DNA from: Lewinellaceae bacterium
Lineage (GTDB): Bacteria; Bacteroidota; Bacteroidia; Chitinophagales; Saprospiraceae
NCBI GenBank assembly: GCA_020636075.1
Contig: JACJYO010000003.1
Coordinates: 744,001-808,000 of the forward strand
Direction of reading: 5' to 3'
DNA: 64,000 nucleotides
The translations under genes and the position numbers were made by a program. Under the pieces are notes generated by a model, which was not told where the DNA came from, made no database searches, and saw nothing but the letters and a program-made list of their open reading frames with translations. This document shows positions 52,492 to 62,069 of the stretch, in pieces. Within the stretch, counting starts at the first letter, position 1, and each line of letters starts with the position of its first letter.

Positions 52492-53622
52492 TTAATAAGA
52501 AAGCCCCGGAACACCTGTCCCGATATCGCCGGTTCCTTCGGGCGGATTGATATACCAGCGCACTACAGCCTCCACCGAACCATTGTTGAACTTTCGCAGG
52601 CGGGTGAGGCCAATATCGTACGACAAACAAAAAAACAGGGGGGCGGTTACCTGTATACCTGCGAGCACGCCTATGCTTTCGCCGGCGCCGTTGGTGTCGC
52701 CGCCGGCGCGGTAACTCAGCCCGGTATAAAATTTTTGCTGGATCGCAAACATGGTGTTCAACTCGGCCTCGAAGGGTGCATTTTTTGCGTATTTCAACAG
52801 CAATTGCGGGATCAGTTGCAGGGCATCCTCCTTGAGCTCGAACGTCAGCCCACCCATGGCATTCAGGTGAAATACTTCGCGCGACAGCACGCCGCCGTTT
52901 TCCGAAAAATCGATGTTGTTCGGAAAAATACGCGGTACAGCCACTCCGGCAAACCAGCCCTTGTCGGGATTGGTGTAGTAAATACCTCCGCCGAAATTGA
53001 CGATCCATTTGTTGCGTGGCTCGGTTGGAATCGCCACATCGGTGCCGGCCGGGGTAGGGCTGTAGAGCCGGCTGTCGTTCCAGTTTTGCCAAAAATTGCG
53101 CACACTGGGCTGAAGGCCGATGCAAAGGTGCCCAAGCCGCATGGGAATGCGGTAGGCATAGATCAAATCGAGGGTGACGGTCCGGCTAATGCCGATGCTC
53201 GATCGGTTCAGGTTGGCGCCAATGCCCAGGCGTTCATTGAGCAGGGGTTGGTGGAAGGAAAGTATTTGGGTGTTCGGGGCCCCGTCGAGGCCCATCCATT
53301 GGTTGCGGTAGATTGCCGTCACCACGGGTGAAACTGCGTTTCCGGCAGAGGCCGGATTGTAGGCCAGTTTGTTGAACATAAACTGGGTGTACATGGGTTC
53401 TTGCTGGGCTTGGGCCGTTTGGATGAAGAGGCAAAAAATGAGCAGGGTAATCAACCCCACCCCCAGCCCCTCCCCCCGAGGGGAGGGGGGTATGCCCTCG
53501 CTTCGATATTTGATTCCGTTTTGGAAAACAAACGTCAGGGCGGAATCAAGCCCCCCTCCCCTCGGGGGGAGGGGTTGGGGGTGGGGTTGATATGTGTCAG
53601 TATAAAAAGCTGCCATAGACAA
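52492..53622 (-). CDS. PorP/SprF-family type IX secretion outer-membrane protein
   Basis: 376 residues as an open frame from the ATG at 53622. The PorP/SprF core reads QEPMYTQFMFNKLAYNPASA near 73, then GNAVSPVVTAIYRNQWMGLD and APNTQILSFHQPL, ending as an outer-membrane beta-barrel. The hydrophobic core of a signal peptide (LITLLIFCLFIQTAQAQ) starts only at residue about 57. The first 56 residues are spelled largely by a GC-rich palindrome (53450-53591), so the true start may be the GTG at 53460 or the TTG at 53454. The gene follows the giant type B protein gene by 31 nt and precedes the PorE-like gene, the usual cargo/SprF/PorE arrangement. Confidence 0.88.
   Translation of the reverse strand: MSMAAFYTDTYQPHPQPLPPRGGGLDSALTFVFQNGIKYRSEGIPPSPRGEGLGVGLITLLIFCLFIQTAQAQQEPMYTQFMFNKLAYNPASAGNAVSPVVTAIYRNQWMGLDGAPNTQILSFHQPLLNERLGIGANLNRSSIGISRTVTLDLIYAYRIPMRLGHLCIGLQPSVRNFWQNWNDSRLYSPTPAGTDVAIPTEPRNKWIVNFGGGIYYTNPDKGWFAGVAVPRIFPNNIDFSENGGVLSREVFHLNAMGGLTFELKEDALQLIPQLLLKYAKNAPFEAELNTMFAIQQKFYTGLSYRAGGDTNGAGESIGVLAGIQVTAPLFFCLSYDIGLTRLRKFNNGSVEAVVRWYINPPEGTGDIGTGVPGLSY
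53450..53591. repeat. GC-rich palindrome overlapping the 5' end of porP
   Basis: Arms 53450-53490 and 53551-53591 are 41-nt reverse complements with one mismatch, separated by 60 nt. They consist of CCCCAACCCC, CCCTCCCC and GAGGGG blocks. Inside the arms are further small palindromes. On the minus strand it stays open and encodes proline-rich PHPQPLPPRGG and GEGLGVG words. Confidence 0.8.
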
Positions 53623-53652
53623 GGGATAATTGTTGATTTAAACAAAATCGGT

Positions 53653-56600
53653 TTAGCGCTGGATTAATAAAAAGCCGGTGCGTGGCGTCGTTTCTGCGGG
53701 CAGTTTTACCACGTAGAAATACGTGCCTGCCGGCAAATCCTGCCCGTTGTAGGTGCCTTCCCAATCATTGTTGTACGGTTGGGCATGAAAAACCTGATCG
53801 CCCCATTGATTGAAAATGGTTACCTCGTTTTTCGGAACTTCTTCGCCATTGTTCAGGCAGTAGAACGGGATGACAAAAATATCGTTGGCGCCGTCTCCAT
53901 TGGGCGTAATGATGGTCGGAATGCGGCACTCCCCGGCTTCTTCCACATGGAAAAACAAGGTGGCCATACTGCAGGGGCAAGCGGGGTTGAGGTTGCAGAG
54001 TTCGTAGATCAGTTTGTCCGTTCCGGCAAACGTCAGGTTGGGCAGGTACGTAAACGTGCCCTTGCTCGATTCCGACCAGGTGCCGTGTTTCGGCGCCTCC
54101 AGCACCCGCACGGTAAATTGTGGTGGAACGATGTCGTTTTGCAGGACGTCGTACTGAATTTGCTGGCCAAAGGCTACCACAATACTGTCTTCAAAAGCAG
54201 TTGGCTCCAGGTCGTAGAACACCACTACGGTATCGCGCGAAAGGTCGCCGCAAAGCCCGCCATTGGTTTCCCATTTAAAGCGGTTGGCGCCGTATTGCAG
54301 GTCGCAGGTAACAGTTGTCGGCAGATTCGGGCTGTTGATCACAATATCCGGGTTTGTGCCGGCATCCAGGTAGGTCCACTTGCCGGTTTCGAAGGGCTCC
54401 AGGCTGGTTGCCGTCAGCAAAGCGCAGGAGTCGGTGATGCATAAATTTTGGTCTTGTCCGGCAAAAGGAATATTACCGATTGTGTGCACCGTCACCGTTG
54501 CGGTGTCGGCAGGGCAGCCGGCCACTTTGAGTATCCAGTGGAAAAAGAACGTGTTGGCATTGCTGGGCAAGTTGTTCACCTGTGTGGTCGGGGCATTGGC
54601 ATCTTCAAAAACAATCGGCGGTTGAAACAGCGTCTGGCCCAGGGGCTGCCGCCAGAACCCGGAGATATTTTGACCCTGTTGAGCGCACAACTCCACGCTG
54701 TCGGCAAAACAAGTGACGATCCGGTCTACGCAAACGACGGCATCTTCAAACATGTTGACCGAAAACTGTACCGTATCTCGGCTAAAGTTCTTGCAGGAGC
54801 CATTTGAAAGCGACCACACGAATTTGTACACATTGCCGGCAATACTGCCGACTACCTGGCTGCTGTCCTGCGCCGGATTAACAATCGTTACCGGTGGCCC
54901 GCTGAGTTGCGACCATACGCCGGTAGCGAGCCCGGCAGGCATGGGCGCCGTGGCCTGAAGCCTATACGGGAAAGCATCGCAGGCGGGCATATCCATGCCG
55001 GCATACGCCGTGATATTTGGAATGGTGTCCAGGGTAACTGCTACCGGAGCCGAGGCCAGCGAAGCACAACCGTTGAGCGTTGCCCGCACGTAGAAGTAGT
55101 TGATGCCAGGCATCAGGCCGGAGAGGTCGGTCAGGGTAAAATTCAGCGGGAAGCCCGGCGGTCCGAGCGGCGCCATGGTGGTTTGGTAGTACCAGGTATA
55201 TTGTGCGCCGGTAGTTGCCGTAGCCGGTGCGATCTTGAACGTCAGGCTTTGCCCGACCTGGTCGAGGCAGGCCGGCGCTACCGGCAAAATAGTTGGCGCA
55301 GGCGGGCGGTTGCGGATTTCCACACAAACTCCTTCACCCGCCGGGGAAACACAGCCGTTTACAGTGGCAATTACGGTGTAGCAACCCTGGTGCGTAGCCT
55401 TGTTGGCTTGTGGAATGAATGGGTCGCGAACACTGGACGTGAAGCCTGAGGGACCAGTCCAGCTATACGTTGCACCTGGAAACGGACTGGCAAATAGCCG
55501 CAGCGTATCGCCGGCGCATACCGGAGAATTCGAGCTGGTTGCGGGCGCTGGTGGAATTGGGTTTACCGTGACCGTGACCGTAGCCGAAGCTGCCGACGCA
55601 CAGTCACCGTTTTTCACCACCAGAAAATAATCGCCGCTGTGCTGCAAGCCGGTAATTGGTATGGTCAATTTCGATTGTGCCTGCGTGATGATACCGTTTG
55701 GCGTATGCCATTCAAACAACACATTGCTGCCGTAGGCATTGGCATTCATCACCGAAATATTGAGCGGATTACCGACGCACAGCGACTGGTTACCGCCCAT
55801 CAATGGGGTTTCCGGCTGCGTTTTTACGTTTATGGTTGTCGATCCCTGGTTGGAGACGCAGCCCTTGGAGTCTTTGACGACAAGGTTGTACGTGCCGTTG
55901 TCGTCGGTACAAACCTTTGGAATGACGGGTTCAGGCAGTGTCGATTGAAAACTTCCGGGCCCGCTCCAGGTATACATCAGCGGTCCGTTTTGGGTGAAAA
56001 TTGTCGCTTGCAGGATGGCGTCGGTAGCACAGTCCACACAATCGGGTGCCGTATTGGTCACAGAAGTAACTTCCGGCGGGACGATCACATTCACCGGTAC
56101 GGTGGCCACATTGGTGCAGCCGAATCCGGTACTGATCGTAACCAGGTAATTCCCGCTGGCAGGGGTATTGGTGCTCACATTGGCGCCGATCATGGAGAAA
56201 CCATTCGGCCCGCTCCATTCGTACGTGACACCCGATGCGGTAGAACTGGCGCTCAGGTTCAGGGTGGTTCCCTGGCAGATCGGCGAATTGGAGGTTGCTG
56301 TTAAGTTGGGGAATGCCTGCACTTGCACGAGTTTCCCATCAGAAAAATCGGAAACACAGTTGTTTTGCATCACTTGCAAAACCCAGAGTCCGGAGTCGGC
56401 CAATGTGGCATTCGGAATCAGGAGTGTGTTGATCGATGTGGTGTCTTTGGGCGTAAACTGGGCAAACCAATAGTACGCACTGGCCGTGGGAATATTGGTA
56501 CAGGTCAGTTGAATGGTATCGCCCTGGCACACCGAAGTGATCCCGGTAATTACCGGTTTCGGAGGCTTGGGCCGAACGGTTACCTGAACCGTTGCCGGCA

Positions 56601-59600
56601 GTGAAGCGCAGCCGTTTTCGGAAATAACCAGCGTGTAATTACCGGCATGGGTGCTTTGTTGCGCACAGCTGGTTACCAATGGGTATTGCGCTGTACTGCC
56701 GAAACTACCCGGACCACTCCAATTATACGTAATGCCGGGGCCCTGCACAGGCGTACCCAGGGTGATCGTTTCACAGGTACAAACAGAAACCGCCGCGTTG
56801 TCTACAGTGGCCGTCGGGCGCTGCTGGACGGTTACGCCAATCACATCCGAAGGCAGCGATATGCAGCCATCGGCGGCCACTTTTACATAAAACTGATACA
56901 TCCCGGGTATCAGATTAGGCAATTGAAGCATCGGTATGGAAGTCGTTCCCACCAAAGTTGGATTTGCCGGTGTGCCGGAATACCAGGAATACGTGACCAC
57001 GGTGCCGCCAAATTGCTGCACCGTCAGCGTCAGGGTTGTGCCTTCACAGATCAAAGACGGTACATTTTGGAACGCCGGTTGATTGGGCAGGTTTGTTAAA
57101 TCCAACAGGACATTTCCGGTCGACATGCAGCCTGTCGGGCCGGTTACTTTAACCGTGTAGGTGCCTTCGTTGGCGTTGGTGGTGTTTGGAATAATCGGGT
57201 TGGGATTCATTGAAATAAAACCGTTCGGTCCCGTCCACATGTAGGTATACCCGGTTGGGGGGATAGGCGCCGGCGGATTGGCAAACAACTGTACCGAGCC
57301 GCCTTCACAAACACCAGGAGTGACTGTTGGATTTGGCGAAACGGTTTGTACCTGGACCGCTGCCGTACAGGTCGACGAATTACCGGAGGTATCCGTGACG
57401 GTGAGCGTGACGGTGTAAATATTGTTCGGCGGGGTTGCCATATTGCAGGTAAACGTCGTTTGCGAAGCCTGCAACATCAGGTTGGCGCCGGAACAATTAT
57501 CCAAACTACCGCCATTGATTTCTTGCGGTTGCAAGGTGTAATCAACGGTGCCGGAAGGGTTGGTGAAAATGGTGATCGGCTGACATTTGGCCACCGGCGG
57601 GATGGAGTCGAGGATTGTAATTGGGAAAGTAGCCGTGCCGGCATTTCCACTGTTGTCGAAAACCCGGTAAAACCCGGTGCAATTGCCCGGCGGTAGCGAG
57701 ACGCTGGTTTGATTGCCCGTGAGTTGCCCGGCTTGTATGATTTGAGCGCCTTTGCGAATTTCAAAATCTACCTGGGCGACATTGTATTGCAAAACTGCTT
57801 CCAGCGTGCTGATTCCATCAAAATTGCCTGCATTCAGCGGCATACACGGACTGATAAAGTCGGTATAATTCACCACGTCGCGGTTGGCTTCCAGCAGAAA
57901 ACTGGCAACGCCGTTGGCTGCCCAGGTGTTGATTTGTGCTGCCGTTACCGGAATCACGGTTTCGTGTTCAATACTGCACTCTCCCGATGGCGCGATCGTA
58001 GTTGTGGAGAGGAACATGCCCTGTTCGTCGAGTACGCGGAAAAATTCGCCTGTATTTCCGTTGTCGCCTTTGTGGCGGATCGTCAGTATGCCATCGGTTA
58101 CGGCATTCGCCAAAACGCCGGGTATGTTTAAAATAGCATTTTTGGGTACCAGGCCGGCATTCGGGTCGGATTCAAATTGTACGGGCTGAACACCGGATGA
58201 TTTTATCAGGTCGTCAGGGAAACCACAGTTTTCCTGCAAAGCAGGGAAAGGCAGCATGACCGAAGCCGTGCACGTAGCTGCGCCTACATAGGCAATAATT
58301 GGCGCCGGCGGTGTTACGGTAGGAGGCTCCAGATCTTCAATTCGGACGATCGTTGTGGCGGTGGTACTGTTGCCTGCACAATCGGCAGCTTCATACACTA
58401 CGATGTGGTCGCCGGCATCCAGGGAAAAACTGCCTGCAGGCGGATATGGCATTACCGGTCCGTTATCAATGCTGTAGTTTATGGTTATCGGGAGCTGAGG
58501 CGCCGCAATTTGATAACTCAAACGCGCCCTTGCCCGGCCTCCCGCACAGAAGGCGTTGCAGGCATTTGCGCCGCTTCCATTCGGTGCCAGCGTAATATCC
58601 AGTTGCCCGTCGGTCAGCCAGGAATTCAGCAAGCTGGCCGGCAAGGTGAAAATTGTGTCGCCGCTGAAACCACAGGATACGTTGGTCTGCTTTGTACGGC
58701 CGATCAAATAACCATCTTCACCATAGATCTGGAAAGTTTCTGAGGGTAATTCCGAATCGGCATTATCCAGGGCAATTGCCAAAGTGGCATTACCCACTAC
58801 CGGGGTATTGGGTGGTGTATTGGGTGCAGCCCAGGAAAACACAACGGTGTCTACCGGAACCAGATCGACTGGAGTACCACTCGGCGTAAGAATTACGGTA
58901 TCGAGCAGGGTAATGGAGTCGGGTAGCGAGGTACAGTCGTCATACACCGATACGAGGGAAGGTAATACCGTGTTGGCGCTGCAAAGGCCGGGCGCAGTAG
59001 GTGCTTTTACGGTATCAAGTGCAACGATCACCGGCCCGGTGTTGTCTTGCACGGTAATCATTTGCGTGTACGTTTGGCTGTTGCCGCAATTGTCGAGCGC
59101 GGTCCATTCGCGCCGGATGGAGTAATTGGTCCAGTGTGCGCAATTGGCCATATTGGGATCGCGCAATTCGGTTTCCAAAAATAATATTTCAACCTCTTCG
59201 TCGCAGTTGTCGTCGCCGGTGATGGTGCCGGGTGTGGGCAGAGGCGGCACGTTGTTGCATTCGGCGAATACATCCCCCGGAACGCCGGCTAAGGTGGGTT
59301 TTACCGTATCTACAACATGGATGTCCTGACTGAAATACCCGGTGTTCCCGCAGATATCGGTGCTGGACCAGCTCAATGTCCGGACATAGGAGTCAAAACA
59401 ATCGCCACCCGTGATGACATCGCTTTCCAGAATTGGGCCCGTGGCAATACCGCTGCAAACATCGGTGGCCGTGGGCGGCGGCGTGATCGGTTGCACTTCG
59501 CAAACAATGGTGGTATCGGAAAACCCAATAATTACAGGTGGAATATTGTCAATGATGTGAATGATCTGCTGTCCGGTGCCGGTATTTCCGCAATCGTCGC

Positions 59601-61587
59601 TCACTGTGAACACCCGGATGATGTCGTAGGTGTAATGCCCGCAGGTACCGGGATCCGGGTTTTGGCCGGAGTTGTCGGTAAAGGTGAGGTTGGTGATGGC
59701 CCCGCAAATATCCGCAGCCTGTACATCCTGACCCAGCACAGGGGCAGGCGGCAAGCTGAACGTATCGCACCGCATGGTGATGTCGGCCGGCACCAGGGTA
59801 ACAACCGGCATGGTGGTGTCGCGGACAATTATGCTCTGGCTGGCCGTAGCACTGTTCCCGCAATCATCCGTGGCAATCCAGGTGTACAGCAGGGTGTAAG
59901 CATCCTGGCAGATTTGCGCGGTTTGTTGAAAGCTGGAGGTGATGGTCAAACTTGAATCGCAATTGTCGCTGACAAAAGCGGTGGGCGCCATCGGGACCGT
60001 ATTCGGGCAATACAATGTATCGGTGGGCAAAGCGGAAAAAACCGGACTCGTGGTATCCGTAAGTTTAAACCGAAGCGTGGCACTGCCGGTGTTGCCGCAG
60101 TCATCGGTTGCCCGGAAAGTTACATCGATGAACCATCCGCAGTTGTTTGCCGGAACAGCAGGGTAGGGGCCTGTGCCAAACTGCCCCGATCCACTTTGCG
60201 CCGTCGAACTAACCCAGGAAAAATCCGTCCAGGTATATCCGGAACAGTCATCAGTTACACTGGCATTGCCATGGGAATTGATCCAATTGCTGAGGACCGT
60301 GCTGTCGTTGCCGCCACCACATTCCTCGCTGATCATCATGCCGGTTATGACGGGCGCGACGGAGTCAATAGCCCCAAAACGGGCACGACCCGCGTAGGTA
60401 GTATTTCCGCAGGCATCCTGGGTGAAGAAATCCACCCCAATGACGCCCCGTACCTTCGGATAACTCTGACCTCCAAGCACTTGTGGCCCGCAGCCGAGGG
60501 TGAGGGAGTCCTGAAATGCCGCAACAAGCTGCGCCGAATCCATGGCGAATCCATTGATTTGCATGCTGTATTGGATCGCATTGTCGGCGGAACAGGAGTC
60601 TTTGACCAGTAGCCCTGCCCGCCGGTGTATCCAATCGGAAAATACGGCCAGGTGGTTGTCGGCTGGTGGAGAACAGGCGGCCAGACTGTCTTGTGGCGCC
60701 CGGAGAATATCGGGCCCTTGATTGTCGATGGTGGTAAAGGTGGCCGTGCGGGTCGAAGAGAAACCGCAGCTGTCGGTGACGGTAAAGGTTACAGTGACCG
60801 GGGCAGGGCAATCGCCGGTAATTGCGCCCGGCGCATTATTCGTTTTAGTAGCAATACCGGAGGGGTCGGTTGCGGTGAAATTTGCCATTTGGGCAGCTAC
60901 CCAGGCCGGAAATGCCGTGGAGACCTGCGTACAGGAAGCTGATCCGTTTTGAGGTGCTGAATTGACGACCGGCGGTGCGTTGTCTTCCAGGATGGTGATG
61001 GTTTGGGTGAAGACCCCGGTGTTGCCGGAATCATCCGTGGCCAGCCAGGTGCGGGTAAACACGCCGGCGCTGCAAAGCGGTGGAGGCGTCGACTGGGAAA
61101 ACGTAACCATCAGGGAGGAACTGCAACTGTCGGTTGCCGACAAGTTGGGTGGTGCAGGTACCTGGCTGATCGAGGCATACTGGGCAGTGGGGGGTGTGCC
61201 CGCGGTTATGATTTTCGGCTTGGTGGTGTCGACGAAGGATACAAAAAATGAAAAATAGTGGCTGTGCCCCTGGTCGTCTTCAACATACCAGAATACTTCG
61301 GCAACTTCGTTGTAATTCCAACCGTCCGTCAGTAAAAAATTGGAAGAGTCGGGCGAAAAAGCCGACGTGATAATGGTGTAACCAAATGGAGAGGTAACCG
61401 TGGGGGTACCGATGTTTCCTGCAAGGGTGTTGGAGCAATTCGCAGGGTTTACAATAATCGTATTTGGCCCGGGATAGTTAAAATTGAAAAATCCTTGCTG
61501 GGCATACAGGCCAGGCAAGGTCGTCCCGAAAAATAAACCACAAAAACCAAGCACCACCCGCCAGTGCATGCGTAACCGGTTTTTCAT
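53653..61587 (-). CDS. Giant secreted cell-surface protein, T9SS type B sorting domain
   Basis: 2644 residues. The signal peptide MKNRLRMHWRVVLGFCGLFF ends near YAQQG. Residues about 130-900 are tandem HYR-like repeats with words such as WIATDDCGNSATASQSIIV and PADITMRCDT. A region with PYPPAGSFSLDAGDHIVVYE-type segments follows (about 1000-1400). Then come about ten Ig/PKD-like repeats of PICQGTTLNLSASSTASGVT type up to about 2300. The C-terminal 90 residues are the type B domain: RIPTIITPNGDGANDIFVIP, then EVTIFNQWGDQVFHAQPYNN and QDLPAGTYFYVVKL. It is exported by the T9SS and kept at the surface or released. The next genes encode a PorP/SprF and a PorE-like protein, its likely secretion partners, as for SprB with SprF. 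Confidence 0.93.
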   Translation of the reverse strand: MKNRLRMHWRVVLGFCGLFFGTTLPGLYAQQGFFNFNYPGPNTIIVNPANCSNTLAGNIGTPTVTSPFGYTIITSAFSPDSSNFLLTDGWNYNEVAEVFWYVEDDQGHSHYFSFFVSFVDTTKPKIITAGTPPTAQYASISQVPAPPNLSATDSCSSSLMVTFSQSTPPPLCSAGVFTRTWLATDDSGNTGVFTQTITILEDNAPPVVNSAPQNGSASCTQVSTAFPAWVAAQMANFTATDPSGIATKTNNAPGAITGDCPAPVTVTFTVTDSCGFSSTRTATFTTIDNQGPDILRAPQDSLAACSPPADNHLAVFSDWIHRRAGLLVKDSCSADNAIQYSMQINGFAMDSAQLVAAFQDSLTLGCGPQVLGGQSYPKVRGVIGVDFFTQDACGNTTYAGRARFGAIDSVAPVITGMMISEECGGGNDSTVLSNWINSHGNASVTDDCSGYTWTDFSWVSSTAQSGSGQFGTGPYPAVPANNCGWFIDVTFRATDDCGNTGSATLRFKLTDTTSPVFSALPTDTLYCPNTVPMAPTAFVSDNCDSSLTITSSFQQTAQICQDAYTLLYTWIATDDCGNSATASQSIIVRDTTMPVVTLVPADITMRCDTFSLPPAPVLGQDVQAADICGAITNLTFTDNSGQNPDPGTCGHYTYDIIRVFTVSDDCGNTGTGQQIIHIIDNIPPVIIGFSDTTIVCEVQPITPPPTATDVCSGIATGPILESDVITGGDCFDSYVRTLSWSSTDICGNTGYFSQDIHVVDTVKPTLAGVPGDVFAECNNVPPLPTPGTITGDDNCDEEVEILFLETELRDPNMANCAHWTNYSIRREWTALDNCGNSQTYTQMITVQDNTGPVIVALDTVKAPTAPGLCSANTVLPSLVSVYDDCTSLPDSITLLDTVILTPSGTPVDLVPVDTVVFSWAAPNTPPNTPVVGNATLAIALDNADSELPSETFQIYGEDGYLIGRTKQTNVSCGFSGDTIFTLPASLLNSWLTDGQLDITLAPNGSGANACNAFCAGGRARARLSYQIAAPQLPITINYSIDNGPVMPYPPAGSFSLDAGDHIVVYEAADCAGNSTTATTIVRIEDLEPPTVTPPAPIIAYVGAATCTASVMLPFPALQENCGFPDDLIKSSGVQPVQFESDPNAGLVPKNAILNIPGVLANAVTDGILTIRHKGDNGNTGEFFRVLDEQGMFLSTTTIAPSGECSIEHETVIPVTAAQINTWAANGVASFLLEANRDVVNYTDFISPCMPLNAGNFDGISTLEAVLQYNVAQVDFEIRKGAQIIQAGQLTGNQTSVSLPPGNCTGFYRVFDNSGNAGTATFPITILDSIPPVAKCQPITIFTNPSGTVDYTLQPQEINGGSLDNCSGANLMLQASQTTFTCNMATPPNNIYTVTLTVTDTSGNSSTCTAAVQVQTVSPNPTVTPGVCEGGSVQLFANPPAPIPPTGYTYMWTGPNGFISMNPNPIIPNTTNANEGTYTVKVTGPTGCMSTGNVLLDLTNLPNQPAFQNVPSLICEGTTLTLTVQQFGGTVVTYSWYSGTPANPTLVGTTSIPMLQLPNLIPGMYQFYVKVAADGCISLPSDVIGVTVQQRPTATVDNAAVSVCTCETITLGTPVQGPGITYNWSGPGSFGSTAQYPLVTSCAQQSTHAGNYTLVISENGCASLPATVQVTVRPKPPKPVITGITSVCQGDTIQLTCTNIPTASAYYWFAQFTPKDTTSINTLLIPNATLADSGLWVLQVMQNNCVSDFSDGKLVQVQAFPNLTATSNSPICQGTTLNLSASSTASGVTYEWSGPNGFSMIGANVSTNTPASGNYLVTISTGFGCTNVATVPVNVIVPPEVTSVTNTAPDCVDCATDAILQATIFTQNGPLMYTWSGPGSFQSTLPEPVIPKVCTDDNGTYNLVVKDSKGCVSNQGSTTINVKTQPETPLMGGNQSLCVGNPLNISVMNANAYGSNVLFEWHTPNGIITQAQSKLTIPITGLQHSGDYFLVVKNGDCASAASATVTVTVNPIPPAPATSSNSPVCAGDTLRLFASPFPGATYSWTGPSGFTSSVRDPFIPQANKATHQGCYTVIATVNGCVSPAGEGVCVEIRNRPPAPTILPVAPACLDQVGQSLTFKIAPATATTGAQYTWYYQTTMAPLGPPGFPLNFTLTDLSGLMPGINYFYVRATLNGCASLASAPVAVTLDTIPNITAYAGMDMPACDAFPYRLQATAPMPAGLATGVWSQLSGPPVTIVNPAQDSSQVVGSIAGNVYKFVWSLSNGSCKNFSRDTVQFSVNMFEDAVVCVDRIVTCFADSVELCAQQGQNISGFWRQPLGQTLFQPPIVFEDANAPTTQVNNLPSNANTFFFHWILKVAGCPADTATVTVHTIGNIPFAGQDQNLCITDSCALLTATSLEPFETGKWTYLDAGTNPDIVINSPNLPTTVTCDLQYGANRFKWETNGGLCGDLSRDTVVVFYDLEPTAFEDSIVVAFGQQIQYDVLQNDIVPPQFTVRVLEAPKHGTWSESSKGTFTYLPNLTFAGTDKLIYELCNLNPACPCSMATLFFHVEEAGECRIPTIITPNGDGANDIFVIPFYCLNNGEEVPKNEVTIFNQWGDQVFHAQPYNNDWEGTYNGQDLPAGTYFYVVKLPAETTPRTGFLLIQR

Positions 61588-61723
61588 ACCTACATGTTTC
61601 GAATTCGTGCAGTTGTAAGCTGCATCAATGTGTCAAGGGATAAAATTCAGATCTTCATGGATTAAGGATTAAAAAAAAAACGGCGACGCCGGTGAAAACC
61701 TGAGCGGGATTATTAAAATGCAA

Positions 61724-61775
61724 TTTGTCGTGGAGGGTTCAACCGCGAAAAACGGACAGCAAAATCCACGACAAA
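61724..61775. terminator. Separated 11-bp inverted repeat after the small gene
   Basis: TTTGTCGTGGA (61724-61734) and TCCACGACAAA (61765-61775) pair perfectly across 30 nt. It lies 3 nt past the stop of the 61779-61970 gene. The gap from here to 61588 holds nothing else recognisable. Confidence 0.45.
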
Positions 61776-61778
61776 CGG

Positions 61779-61970
61779 TTACTGCTCTTCATCGGGGTCG
61801 GTATTCAACTTCTTGTCTTTCACGTTTTTATCCAGAAAAGCGTTGATATCGTCCACGTTGTAATCCTTGATGATTTCGCCCATTTCGTTTACCCGAATAT
61901 CCATGTGCTTCAAATCATCATGTACGGAAGGTTTGGGCTTATCGGATTTTGATTTGTCTTTTTTGCTCAT
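61779..61970 (-). CDS. Small charged protein of unknown function
   Basis: The start taken is the ATG at 61970 (MSKKDKSKSDKPKPSVHDDL), giving 63 residues. The basic N-terminus is followed by one amphipathic region (LKHMDIRVNEMGEIIKDYNV) and DDINAFLDKNVKDKKLN. It has an acidic tail (DPDEEQ) and no cysteines or membrane segments. The family is not known to me, but the codon pattern looks real and the stop is near a hairpin. It is followed on the same strand by the giant T9SS protein gene. Confidence 0.5.
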   Translation of the reverse strand: MSKKDKSKSDKPKPSVHDDLKHMDIRVNEMGEIIKDYNVDDINAFLDKNVKDKKLNTDPDEEQ

Positions 61971-62069
61971 GGTAAAACATTTCAAAAGTACGGAAAATAA
62001 CAAGTTCGGAAGTTGCCGGAAGTGGTAAAGGCTTTGTTAATGCCAGGTGAAGCAAAACAAAAGACCGCA

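Noticed and set aside
53779..60612. Several plus-strand frames within the giant T9SS protein gene
   Set aside because: All are shadows of the continuous 7.9-kb minus frame with signal peptide and sorting domain.
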